In this document: positions 10,411 through 21,190 of the stretch, one piece after another
Position numbering within the stretch: position 1 is the stretch's first letter
Layout of the letters: each line of letters begins with the position of its first letter
Assembly (NCBI GenBank): GCA_022925895.1
Contig: JAKSYS010000328.1
Location: forward strand, 1 to 64,000
DNA length: 64,000 nt
DNA from: Fragilaria crotonensis
Lineage: Eukaryota > Bacillariophyta > Fragilariophyceae > Fragilariales > Fragilariaceae
Reading direction: 5' to 3'
Made by a program: the position numbers and the translations under genes
Notes under the pieces: generated by a model
Database searches by the model: none
Told to the model about the DNA's origin: nothing
The model's input: the letters and a program-made list of their open reading frames with translations, nothing else

Positions 10411-11889
10411 ATGGACCTCCTTGGTGATCTTGGCGCAGCTGACCAGCTGACTGCAGGTGAGCAAGCGCAAAGTTGATTTCTACCTTGCTTTGTGTCATCC
10501 TTTTACACTTCTTTTTCACCATACATCATCATGACTCAGCTCGATCTGAGAACGCTGTCTTGAACGAAATGGTCAAAGATTTATCCCTAAAGGTCAAAGT
10601 CTTGACAGCGGAGAACCAGTCTTTGTTAGCCGAGGTCGAGATGTATCGCAAAGAAGCAGCAATGCCGACTTTTTCGAACCTAGCATTGGGGAAAGCTGCG
10701 TCGACAGATGGAATGGAACTGGACGATGAACCAGATGAATTCATCAAATCCGGAAACAATGTATTCCCATCGGACTGTGCTGCTACCCTGAATAACTACA
10801 CAACAGCGCAAATATCCTTTGCTGTACCCTCAATACGGACGATACCCTGCTCGCCACCGGTGGCGCCGACAGTACGTTGACTCTATGCTGCTGGGGAGGA
10901 GCTCTAGCCCCTACCCCAGGAGCTGTGGATGCTGTCCTTCATCAGGCAGTGCATTTGAATTGCGCCGGTCCGGTCATTTGTTTGGCCTTTTCTCGGGAAC
11001 ACTTGGGTAGAAGTCTTCCAGCACTTGCTGTCGGGTACGTACATCGGATTAATGTCTTGGTGTAAGCCTACCTCCTGTGATTGACTCGGCGCTCACGACT
11101 TGCAACTTCCCCGTCAGCTGTATGGACGGATCTATCATGCTCTTTGGTTATCAATCCGGAGTTGGTGGACTGCAAGCGGTTATGCTAAATCCATCCGTCG
11201 AACTCAAGTGTACCAAATACATCAAAGGTCTTGTTTGGTCCCCTTCAGCGCCAATCCTGGCAGCGGCCTCTGCGGATGGAACGGTAATGATTTTGAGTGT
11301 TGACCTTCAAGATTCGGGCTCTGTGAAAGTGGAAATAGTGCAGAGGCTTCATTTATCCGGCACTCCTGAGTCGATTTGTTTTTCGGCTGATGGCTCGAAG
11401 CTGATGTGCTACATACGCGACACTCCCTACTTGGCTCGCTTCGACCTTGAAAATGATTTCGAGATGACAAAGATCAACCTCAACAAGGGGAGCGGAGCTG
11501 CGGTCGGAGGCTTCGAGGATCACGTTTCCTTTGCCGTCATGGACATGGCAGTCTCGCCCAACGGAAAGTACATCGCTCTGGCTACAGATACGTCTCGCAA
11601 CATTGTCATCGATGCTGTCAGTGGAAAACAAATCCGAAATCTGTACGGTCATACCAACGACGGATTCTCCAATCCCAAGATAGCATGGTCTCGCAGTGGG
11701 CAGTATATATTCGGCAATACCCAAGAAGATGGTAGCTGTTGTGTTTGGGACGTCGCATCCTCATCAATTGTGAAGCGTTTGGTCGGTCATGCAAGCCCGA
11801 TCCGAGGTCTCTTCTCGAGTCATCTCAGCGACACTTTGGTCACGACTTCTTTCGATAAGCAAACCAAGATTTGGTTGGAACCAATGTAA
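10411..11889 (+). CDS. WD40-repeat protein with short N-terminal coiled coil (apparent frameshift)
   Basis: Exons 10411-10456, 10540-11034 and 11118-11889 fit GT-AG rules. The start is MDLLGDLGAADQLTA, joined to a short coiled coil (ENAVLNEMVKDLSLKVK). After about residue 110 the repeats follow: LLATGGADSTL, SGTPESICFSADG, DMAVSPNGKYIALA, KIAWSRSGQYIF, CCVWDVAS and a terminal HASPIRGLFSSH. The WD40 frame at 10823 is offset by two from the upstream frame, so one base appears to be missing around 10790-10805, perhaps in TAACTA; no intron with valid sites fixes it. With one added base the protein is about 437 aa. It is a beta-propeller scaffold; the complex it serves is unknown. It resembles splicing or chromatin WD40 proteins but has no U-box, so it is not PRP19. 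Confidence 0.75.
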
Positions 11890-12002
11890 AGGAAGACACG
11901 CACACCCTGGGAAGTAAGCAAACTAAGCACTTCTAAATTGTGCGCCTACACTGATTGTCAATGTTAGCAGTATAAGTTCATTTATTTCCTGCGAGACAAG
12001 AA

Positions 12003-12973
12003 TCACGACTCTGCGGCATCAATCGGTACCTTGGCCTGAGACATTCCGTCGAATGACTGGCGGTGTTCGTCCTCCACAGTTAATTGATGAAACATGTCAT
12101 CAAGATTATCAATGATCATGCCATCTGCATGATCAGCAGGTGTTATGGTGGCTTCATCGATGTAGAAGCAATCACGTTTTGGCAAAGTGTTATGAAGTCC
12201 ATGGACCCAAAAAAATCAATCCAAGTCTGCCAATGATCTTTCCGCGCGTAGTCCATTGGAGTGTGCCCTCGCTTGTCCGAAACCAACAGCATATCGGAGT
12301 CTTTGTCAAGAATAAACATCACAAGCTCCGGGCACGGCTGCGCAGTCCAGCAAGCATCGTGGAGCGGAGTTCGACCACCATCATCGCGAACCCACAGATT
12401 GTGACCAACTTCCTCCACAAGGAATTTAACCACATCCAAGAAACCACGTCGGCAGGCCATGTGGAGGAGAGACTCACCAAATGCGTTCGCAGCCTGAAGG
12501 ATTCTCCCTTCTTGGTGCCACTTACGCAGTTTGTCAATGTCCTGCGAGCGGATGGCGGTGATGGCTTCCGTGTCGTATCCGTTCCTTTGTTCATCGGTCC
12601 ATTCTTCAAACACACCATACATGAGAAGAGAGCAAAAGGTGCGTGGAGACTTGCCCATCGGCGTGACCATGCGAAGGTTATTGAGAATCATCGTAACCGG
12701 TGAACCGGTTTCGCGTTCCACTTCTTCTCCCGAATCACTCGCCGTGCTCGTGTCCGAAAATTTCATACTATTTCGCCTGAGCTTTCTCCCTTTCCTTTCC
12801 TTCTTTTTCTTCCTCTCTTCTTTCGTTTTTTTGTCCTTTTTGGCCTTCTGAAAGTCAATGAGGGGGGCGTGGTTTTCGTGAAGACCACAAGCTTCGTTCA
12901 TCAGGTAGTTGTGCAACAAATCATGAGACTTTTTTTCGGCCTTCTCAACCACCTCATCAGCTGGTGCCATCAT
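12003..12973 (-). CDS. Ankyrin-repeat protein (apparent frameshift near the C-terminus)
   Basis: The frame from the ATG at 12973 gives about 250 aa of clear sequence: a Lys/Glu-rich stretch (43-70), then ankyrin repeats at about 135-250 (GESLLHMACRRGFLDVVKFL, GGRTPLHDACWTAQPCPELV, RGHTPMDYARK). It then hits a run of seven T at about 12207-12213 (minus strand) and ends at 12143. The frame offset by two continues with WVHGLHNTLPKRDCFYIDEA and an acidic tail to a stop at 12003, so the true protein is probably about 323 aa with one T missing from the assembly. This family style (long basic N-terminus, three to four ankyrins) is common in diatoms and has no defined function; it is a protein-interaction scaffold. 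Confidence 0.7.
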
Positions 12974-15900
12974 CCAGTGATGTAAAGACCAGTCGAAGTA
13001 TGAGTGTAGTACGAGGTAGAGACTAGCTCACGCTTCGACGACTGGGAATGAAGTTGTTGATTCTGTTTGTAGTTTACCGTGATACGTACTACCACTGCTT
13101 TTTTCGTTTTGCGAGATGGCTGTCTTCTCAGTTTTTTGTGTGACGTGTGGAAGGACGAGTATGGGGATTGAAGGCTTATCACTATGTGCGTTTTCCGATC
13201 AGAACACTTGCCATGAAAAAAACCGACCACCTCATCAATCACGTTTTTGGAGTTCGCAACACGACCTGAAAAGCGGTATTTATTAAACTATTCGCCGACT
13301 ACGTTGGAGTACACAATTGAACTTGAGATTTGTCACAACGAGTTACTATCACACCCCACTATGAACTTAGTGAACGTCGAAAACGTCATCATGTATTCGG
13401 ATTAAAGGGTCATTCTGGCATCGTGCATTCGGACTATAAATCGTCCTGTCATCCCACACTCTCGTTTATTCTACTCGAGTACTGGAGTACTCAGAATACA
13501 GTACACTGTTAGGGCTCCTACTAGAACCTAGAACTGACACGAGCGCCAGCCTACATCAGTGAAATGAGACGTGAGAGCTTGCGGGCTGCAGACATCCCCT
13601 AATCCACATGATCTTCATCAGACGCCGTGCAGATGCTCGAATAGCCCCTCTCCTCCCACGAGTGTCATGAATATGTGGATGTAACCTCTCACCATTCCAA
13701 ATGGCTAAGTTGGTGTGCACCCAAAGTGATGGTAATAACAGACAAATGAAACTAATAATGAAGTGATCTTTTCCCATGAGTTAGCTAATAAACCCTTACC
13801 ATTTCAAGAGGTCTAAGAGTCCCTCGGTGGAAAAGGGCTGAATTTAGATCATAAATGGAGTTTGTTTCCTGGTTGATGTACTATCAAGAACAATGATATT
13901 CCTACAAGATCTTATGGATTGATTCCACTTACCTCAAACACTTCCATGGTATTTGTATTCTCAATTCCTAAAGCATCCAACAAGGACATTTCATTGCTGC
14001 TATCATCCAAACAGGAAAGCTTCATCTTTTCTGTCAACAGCAGATTGATGAATATTTCTGATGAGATTTTTAGTCCAACCCCCATACCTTTAATGGTTGA
14101 AATTCAAATAAGCGCTTCCTAGTCGTAGGATTGCCATATCCTCCTTTGCTCATTGCTGCCCCTCAATCTCCCTTCTCGACATTGCTGGTCTTCACAAAGA
14201 CTTGGGCAGACCTACAACCTCCAAAGTGTGCTTTTTCTTGTCAACTTGCTGTTGGTGCAAAATATACAGCTACTACATAAAATACCACGATGCGCTGAAA
14301 AAGGTGAGTTGTACAAACAAGTACAACGCATTTTTAATCATTCTCGATGACAACATTGTATCATGATTGCAAAAGCTCAACAAGTTTGAGAATTGATGCA
14401 CAATTCTATCTGCAATCTTGTCATAATGGTACGAGTGTAATGCATTAAACAGACCAGGACTATAGTGCCATGACCTTTAGGCTTGGAAACAAAAAACTGT
14501 ACATTGACTGCCACCTTTTACTTTGCATTTGATAACAAGCATACAAAGTGTGCTGGTTGCAATCCAGTGCAGTCAGGGATAATCAAGTTGTCGGGAAGGT
14601 TTCTTGTATGCTCATAAAATGAATTCGATCTCGACAGATCTGGATTGAAAACAATGCCTTCTCTGCACCGTCCAGTGGTATTGACAGCTCAACTCATTGG
14701 ATGTCATGCCAAACTTAGTATGATGAGGTCCAACCCAGCCAGTTGATTTCTGCATGCACATCAAGGTCACCAGGCTCTGGGAGTGGTATACAAGTCAACT
14801 TGTTCACCTGCAATCATAATGTTCAATAGTTGCACTGGCTGACTGACACTGAATTTTGATTGTTCTGCTGTTCAATAAATAAATAAATAAATAACTAATT
14901 ATCGAGTTACCTGGCTGGTGCAGATCCCATCACCACAAAGAGAAATTCTGGGTTGTCCGAAATGAGTTCAGTGATGCATAATGCATACAGAGGAGCTTTC
15001 ATGATTTGGCAGCATGGCATTGAAAGCACCGGTAGTTTGATCCCAAACATAGGGAGTTCCATCCCAACAACCGCTGACAAGATAGGTTGATGAAACCGAT
15101 GCAAGACTTGTGCCAGCTTATCATGACCCTACATGCTTCTGAGCACATGTTTGTTGGCATCGACGGATCCATGCATCCTTCTAGAACCCAGTCATATGCC
15201 TCACAAGGATAGCAGACACCCCAAGGTCATGTTGATATCCAGTAGTTGATAAAGTTTGCGATGGAATCATCCATTCAAAGAGTACTCCCATTTTGGTGCC
15301 AATGACCAACCAAAATGACTGATTGTTGATGGATGCTGGAAATTCACAGGCACAACAAACTCAGATACTCTTAAGGCATTTGCAAGTTGCCAATCGAAGT
15401 TCATTTGAGTTCATTGCTGTTCATTGTTAATGTGGGAGCTGCCAGAGCACTGACTGGTACCAGCAATGTACCAATCACAAGAAGGAATACAAGGCATGTA
15501 TATGATACTCCGGATTCAAGAATCAAGTGCAACACGCGCAATTTATTCATGATGTGCGACATCTTTCAGCTATGGGAGGAAAAGTTATTGTTGGGGTAGA
15601 GTAATGGGGGATACCATGGTGGTCCATGGTCAGCCAGCACTCAAGGTGGAAGGGAGGACGAGTGAGAATTTTGTGCTTGGAGCATGTTTGAATTTTGATG
15701 TATGAAATGCTTAAAACTACTACTAGGAGCTTCGAGAGTGAACATTATTAAAACTGGCACGAATGGTGCTTAACCCGTGTGCACTCAAACCGACGCATTG
15801 GAGCTATTAGTATTCATGCAGATTGACCAGTTGGTACTAGAAATAGAGTGTTTTCAGTCTGTCAATGGGGGGAGACAACAGCGCATGGGACCCATCATCA

Positions 15901-16617
15901 CTGTAGGCGGTATGTCATACAATTCATATATTGTGCACCACTTTCACCATTGGGATGAAATCTTTTGTCAAATGGGTGGTCGCCAGAGTGGGATCAATAC
16001 TACCTCCTCAGTATGTTGCCATCACTGTAGCAGAAGACGTCAAAGTGCACAACATCCAAGTGCCTCCCTGGCAGCTCAGGAATCCGAACAAGGTGGTTAG
16101 CAGTTATCAGTAGTAGAGTATCTTCACGGTTATGGATCGAGAAGCGGCAATCGAGCTGCACATACAATTATGAACGACGTCCGTTTAGTACAGTAGCAAA
16201 ATAGGATGCTAGTAGTACTCCAGTACAACGTAGAACGTAGTACTCGGAGAACCCGGGACACGGTACTGTAGTATGTACTATGTACTATGTACTATGTACT
16301 TTGTACTGTACATGTACTCTGGACGCATCTGTAATCTGTATGTCATCTACGACTACTGGTCTCTTTGTTCACGCAGCCATCATGAACACCGCATTATTGT
16401 ACAGAGACGTATTACGACTCTGTACTTACTCTACCGGTATAGTTCAGATGTTCAGAAACCTTGTCGGCGTCTGTCCGTGCGGTAGGTGTGACCAAAGTTG
16501 TCAAAACCATTCAAAGTCCGAGTGCGAAAGAAATCTGGTAAACTATTAAGAGTGGTAATCCTTGGCATCATGAAGTAGAGGAGCTAAGAACTCAAGTTGA
16601 TCATACATCGAAACGCG
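12974..16617. other. Long gene-free, partly CpG-poor region
   Basis: 3.6 kb without an intact gene. GTAC words occur at 13475-13505 and in a dense patch at 16200-16330. From about 13,900 to 15,600 CpG is scarce and TpG/CpA common, the composition left by decay of methylated DNA. A (AATA)n microsatellite lies near 14,875-14,895. A decayed WD40-like segment on the minus strand is listed separately. Confidence 0.5.
14930..15160 (-). pseudogene. Decayed WD40-like segment, PLAA/Doa1-like (tentative)
   Basis: On the minus strand one frame reads AGTSLASVSSTYLVSGCWDG, then TPYVWDQTTG and LPNHESSSVC before a stop; a short GHDKLA lies just upstream in another frame. SGxWDGTxxVWDxxTG followed by LPNHE is the pattern of WD40 blades in the ubiquitin-binding PLAA/Doa1 family. 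Stops and frame changes on both sides mean it is not functional as it stands. Identification is by eye only. Confidence 0.35.
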
Positions 16618-17871
16618 ATGACGACGACGGCGAAGAGAAACATCGGCGCCACACTCGCTGTCCTTGATGGACCAGAGTGGAACAGCAGTGACGAGGAAGA
16701 TGACACTGAAGCTGAGAAGAAAATAGTTCAGAAAAGACCAAAGGCGAACAAACCGAAGAAATCGAATGCTGTTGACGAAGTCAGGAAGGAGGTGGACGGC
16801 TCGAATGTGATATACTTGGGTCACCTTCCATCCAACTTCGAGGAAGAGGAACTTCGAGGATTTCTCAGTCAGTTCGGGGATGTCACACACCTCAAGCTTA
16901 TTCGTGCGCGAAAGACAGCCAATCCAAGGGGTTACGGTTTTGTAGAGTTTGAAGATCCGGAAGTGGCTCAAATCGTTGCGGATACTATGAGCGGATATTT
17001 GATGGGACAGAAGCGGATTGTGTGCCACGTTCTCCCACAGGACAAGGTGCATCCTGATTTGTTCAAAGGGTCTGATCGCGTGTTCAAGAAAATCGACTGG
17101 GCCGGCCTTCATCGCGCAAAAGTAAATCGCCCTAAACCCGCCAAGAAAATGAAGGAGATCACACAGAGACTCATTTCCAGAGATCGCAAGAGGCGAGAAA
17201 GGTTGAAGGCTATGGGTATTGACTATGACTTTCCTGGATATGCGGCTTCCAATGATGCCTTCCCAATGTTGGCGGACCCGCCGAAGGAGAAACGAGCTCT
17301 CGAAGCAGCGACTGAAGAGAAACCTGAACCACCATCCAAGAAGAGTAAGGTGGAAGGAAGCGAAGCGTCATCAAAGAAACCCAAGGTTATGAAGGCTGAA
17401 AAAGTGGTTACACCTGCAAAGAAAGGCAAATTGGACCTTGCTGGAACACATTCCAAGAAGGGCACTGTCGACAATGCTGAACCACTTGCAAAGAGAATTG
17501 CGGTAGCGAAGGAAGAATCCGAACCACTCGCGGAGAAAGGAATAGTGACGAAGGCTGACACGAAAGCTGAAACACCTGCAAAAAAGAGCAGAATTGAGAA
17601 GGTGGAGTCATCAACGAAGAAGGGCAAGGTGCCCATACCTGCAGCACCTGCAGGGAAGGACAATGCTGAGAGAGCAGAACCGCCTAAGAAAAATTTAAGA
17701 TCGGGCGCTGAATCGTCGAAGAGTTTGGAAAAGGCTCCAGTTGCAGTAGCTAAACGAAACAAGGAATTGATCGACAAACGCAAAGGCAGGCAGTCCCTTG
17801 ATGCCCCCGCTGCTGCCAAGTCTGAAAAGGGAGGAAAGAAGAAGAGTGCCAAGGGCAGAAAGTCTGTGTAA
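16618..17871 (+). CDS. NIFK-like nucleolar RRM protein
   Basis: 417 aa from the ATG at 16618; the frame is open slightly upstream only from a TTG. One RRM lies at about residues 62-140, with RNP2 VIYLGHL (64-70) and RNP1 RGYGFVEF (104-111), followed by QKRIVCHVLPQDKVHPDLF and a basic helix. This matches NIFK (MKI67 FHA-interacting nucleolar phosphoprotein) and yeast Nop15, which act in 60S subunit maturation and ITS2 processing. The N-terminus has an acidic SSDEEDDTEAEKK cluster. The C-terminal half is a long low-complexity tail of repeated PAKK/SSKK-type modules with Ala, Pro, Glu and Lys, which is probably disordered. Single exon. Confidence 0.85.
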   Translation: MTTTAKRNIGATLAVLDGPEWNSSDEEDDTEAEKKIVQKRPKANKPKKSNAVDEVRKEVDGSNVIYLGHLPSNFEEEELRGFLSQFGDVTHLKLIRARKTANPRGYGFVEFEDPEVAQIVADTMSGYLMGQKRIVCHVLPQDKVHPDLFKGSDRVFKKIDWAGLHRAKVNRPKPAKKMKEITQRLISRDRKRRERLKAMGIDYDFPGYAASNDAFPMLADPPKEKRALEAATEEKPEPPSKKSKVEGSEASSKKPKVMKAEKVVTPAKKGKLDLAGTHSKKGTVDNAEPLAKRIAVAKEESEPLAEKGIVTKADTKAETPAKKSRIEKVESSTKKGKVPIPAAPAGKDNAERAEPPKKNLRSGAESSKSLEKAPVAVAKRNKELIDKRKGRQSLDAPAAAKSEKGGKKKSAKGRKSV

Positions 17872-18361
17872 TCCTCTTGTTTATTTTTAATGATTGACTC
17901 CTTATACCATATTGTATCCTAACTGTGTGGACGGCGTATTGCCTATTCGCAGTTCTATTGTTGGTCAATTAGTGATCTTAATTTCGAGATTACGGGCAAG
18001 TGGAGGATCTGGGCTCACCACCTCAGTCTGACGCCGGTCCTCTCTATCATACGCATTCATCGACAGCCGAAGACGGTCAGCAGGTTGGTTTCAGTCAGAG
18101 TTAGAGGTCGGTGCTTCTGGTGTGCACAGGGCGCCTGTTGAGTACGACTGGTAGTACTATAGTACTAGCTTGTTAGCACCAGTGCGGCACATGAACAGTA
18201 CACCGCAGTACTAGTAGCAGTACAAGCACCTTTTACGTATTCTCCATCACCTACTACAGTCTACAGTAGCGATCGTTGTTTTCGTACCTGGTTGTCACCA
18301 AAACACAGGGTGAAAAACGCATACGACTTCCTTGACTGACAAAGCGCAACTAAGCGGAACG
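17872..18361. other. Intergenic spacer
   Basis: 490 bp between two genes on the same strand. GTAC words cluster at 18145-18250. No gene seen. Confidence 0.5.
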
Positions 18362-19400
18362 ATGGCACTGACAAGAAGGTGCGTTTGCTTGTGGTACAAA
18401 GGACTGCTTGCAATGGCCAGGGCCAAGGAAGCAGCGACTGCGGGACGAGAGATCGATGCGTCGCAGTCCATGTATAAGTTCCAACTACGTTCCTGACTAT
18501 TCCGATTTTTTTCTCTCTCTCTGTCAGATTGATTCCACAAACTGCACGATGGGCTGCTGTAAGAACTAGCAGCAGGCACCTTTCAACAACCTTGTCAGCA
18601 CGCTCGAGGCTCTTGCGAGCTTCGGTTCAACAAGTCGCGGTCCATGGTTGGACAGATGACGCTATCATTGCAGGTGTGGAGCAAGAACAACTTCCACTTT
18701 CCATGGTGGGAATGATTACACCCATTGAACTTGTGGAATGGTTTATGCAGGACTGTAATCAACAGTTTGCGTCGAAATTGGATCAGATTCAGATGGATGG
18801 TATGGATGTTCCCGAACGAATTGCTGTTGGGATTCAAGCTCGTTTGGAGTACGTACTTCCTGTCGTTGCAACCTGGCACCAGGGGATGGCTTTGGGAGCA
18901 GTACAGAATTCCATCACCACGGCGAATCAGTTGGAAGAAATTGTGACCTTGATTGCTAAAAAATCTGGACCTCTGTCATCTTCAGTGGAGCGCACCGCCA
19001 TTGGTGCTGTCTATGTGGCGACGGAGTTGCATCTCTTGACCGACACATCGCCCAGTTATCAGGATACCTGGACGTTTTTGAAGTTACGAGTCGGAGAATT
19101 GCACCATCTTCAATCGCAGCACCATCAGAATCCGTTCAGTAGTGATTCGATTGTGGCAACCGCCGCTGTGGCAGCCTCGTTGGCAGGTGGTCTCGTGAGT
19201 TTAGCCCCGCCGGCGATAGCCCGGGGATGCAGTCGTTCGTACCGCAGCTCCTGACCATGATGATTGTGCCCATGGCAAATGCAACAACAACGACGACTAC
19301 ACCGTCGCAAAGTAGTAGTAGTTTGCCCATGCCGCATGGAAGTGCGCCACAGGACTATGCGGACCTACCGCCGTTTCCAGCCGACGCGACATCGAAGTAA
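18362..19400 (+). CDS. COQ9: COQ9-family ubiquinone biosynthesis protein
   Basis: Exon 1 (18362-18378) encodes MALTR and is joined across a 149 bp GT-AG intron to 18528. The N-terminus is Arg/Ser-rich without acidic residues, as in a mitochondrial presequence. The COQ9 core follows: VQQVAVHGWTDDAI, RLEYVLPVVATWHQGMALGA, ERTAIGAVYVATELHLL, TWTFLKLRVGEL. COQ9 binds lipid and assists the COQ7 hydroxylase in coenzyme Q synthesis. Near the end the frame shifts by two. Either a 38 bp intron (19195-19232) is removed, or one G is missing from the GGGG at about 19222-19225. Both give the same downstream tail, rich in Thr/Ser and ending ADATSK at 19400. With the intron the protein is 283 aa. Confidence 0.85.
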
Positions 19401-19512
19401 TTTCGAGTAGAGTTCCAAAAAAGTACACATGCACTAGAAATCAAATGCAGAGAAGCGTCGCAAGTATCGGCCTTCCTACAAGATTGTTAGAGTACTTGTA
19501 TCGTATCATGCC

Positions 19513-20733
19513 TTATGTAAACAACGCTGGTGTCTGGCCCGCCATATAATCAGCACTCTTTCGAACCTGAACGGCCCATTGACCAAAGCGCGTTGCCAAT
19601 TCTTGCAATTGATCAGGCGTCAAAACCCGCGGCATGACCCACGTCACTTGAATGGTTTGTGAGACCTCGTCGATGAACCCTTGCACAAGCTGGAGCGATA
19701 GCGCTCGCATCAGGACCAATTCGACCCTGTCGAGGGGAACACGGATGCGTTCTGCAATCTCTGAAAATCCCAGTGTCCTCTCCGCGGAAGGACGTTCAAA
19801 GACCATGTGGACCAAGGTGAGAAGAGTAATCTTTTCCTGGACCGCTTCGGCGCGGTGCACGAGGGCCGGTTGCGTTTGAATCTGTGCCGCATACTTTTCC
19901 GACAGGCGTTCAAAGAGCAAGATATCTCCGTTGGCCATGGCGTGCATGAATTCCATCAACCAGGCTTCCGGGGTATTCTCCAGGGCCGTCAAAATGGGCG
20001 TCGCGACAACGTTTCCAAAGTGAAATACTCCTTCTCCCGTCAGTGCCGCGAGACTCAGGTCCATGGCCAAATCATGAGGAGAATCCATATCCTCCATTGG
20101 GGTATAATTCAAGTAAGCAAGTGCTTCTTGAAAGAACGCTTCCGGTGGACCCACCGCCTTGCGATACTTCATTGCACACTCGTAATGCGCCGAATGCACC
20201 ATCGTTGTGGCAGTATCGACAGTCAGTTCGTTCAATCTACTTGCATTTTTCTTGAGAACATCGTTTATGGCTTGCAGCTGTGACTTGTCGAAATGACCGC
20301 CCGAACGTTCCAGCAGATTCAGCGAGAGCAAATGAAGCCTCGATTCCACATAAATAGTAGCGGGGATTCCCAATCGGTCTGATTCTTGCAGGAGATTCTG
20401 AAGAATTACCTTTGCGGCTGTTCCGTCAGTTTCGACCAAGGAATCCGCCACTGCCGAAGCCATGCGTGCAAGAGAGAGAGCATTGAGCTTCTTTTCAACT
20501 GTCATGATGACCTTGTCGTAAAGGGCGAGAAACGAGTTGGTGCCTTCAACAGTCGTACGAAGATTATTAATGTCTGACAGGAAGGGTAGGACAGTCAAGG
20601 TGAGCTGATGCCATAGCTTTCGACGGCAAAGATCGGCGATGGTCTGGTAGGTTTCCGAGAGATCTGCATGAAGATTTGCCATTGTCTCGCAGTGTTCCAC
20701 TGCACTGCCTGTGGCGTCAATGTAGGATGACAT
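19513..20733 (-). CDS. RPN9: 26S proteasome regulatory subunit RPN9 (PSMD13)
   Basis: 406 aa from the ATG at 20733 (MSSYIDATG); the longer frame begins with a GTG. The protein is all-helical, with an N-terminal solenoid (LWHQLTLTVLPFLSD, LVETDGTAAKVILQNLL) and a C-terminal PCI winged helix (LLTLVHMVFERPSAERTLGF, FSEIAERIRVPLDRVELVLM, GFIDEVSQTIQVTWVMPR). This is the hallmark of RPN9, a lid subunit that contacts RPN5 and RPN8/11 and is needed for stable proteasome assembly. It converges with COQ9 (112 bp apart) and diverges from the membrane-protein gene at 21191, sharing a 457 bp upstream region. Confidence 0.88.
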   Translation of the reverse strand: MSSYIDATGSAVEHCETMANLHADLSETYQTIADLCRRKLWHQLTLTVLPFLSDINNLRTTVEGTNSFLALYDKVIMTVEKKLNALSLARMASAVADSLVETDGTAAKVILQNLLQESDRLGIPATIYVESRLHLLSLNLLERSGGHFDKSQLQAINDVLKKNASRLNELTVDTATTMVHSAHYECAMKYRKAVGPPEAFFQEALAYLNYTPMEDMDSPHDLAMDLSLAALTGEGVFHFGNVVATPILTALENTPEAWLMEFMHAMANGDILLFERLSEKYAAQIQTQPALVHRAEAVQEKITLLTLVHMVFERPSAERTLGFSEIAERIRVPLDRVELVLMRALSLQLVQGFIDEVSQTIQVTWVMPRVLTPDQLQELATRFGQWAVQVRKSADYMAGQTPALFT

Positions 20734-21190
20734 GGTTTGTTGATATGAATGAGCAATTACGACAATCTGGGGATCCACTCCAAGTCAGTGGTGCAGAAGT
20801 ATGAAAGCGAAGGAGATGGTGATCTGCTGTTTGAGTCCATGATTTGCGAGTCGAGAGGAAATGCTGGCGATTGCCTGTCGAATGAAGATCTTATCGGAAG
20901 CTTGGAGAAACAGAATGTGGAATTCAATAGAACAAACAAAAATTCATTTCGCATTCACGAGTTCACAACCCGGGAATCCGGACGGGCGGATGGGGTAAGG
21001 AAAATGGTCGTGCGAACGCTAGTTTAACGTCCTTCGGTTGATGCACACATCAAGACCCCAACTCCGTCACCTCCTTTTTCTGTATGTACCAGCACAATCC
21101 TCATCAACATTATGCATATAAACCATGGGTTGGCTTATGAACCCAACAGTTCGGTAGTGTATTGTAGCACATTCTAGACATCCTTCAATC
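20734..21190. promoter_or_regulatory. Divergent intergenic region between RPN9 and membrane-protein gene
   Basis: 457 bp separate the two start codons, so the 5' control regions of both genes must lie here. No GTAC cluster and no recognisable motif stands out. Confidence 0.4.

Noticed and set aside
17223-17852. Long minus-strand open frame opposite the NIFK-like gene
   Set aside because: It mirrors the Lys/Ala-rich repeats of the real gene and has no independent similarity.
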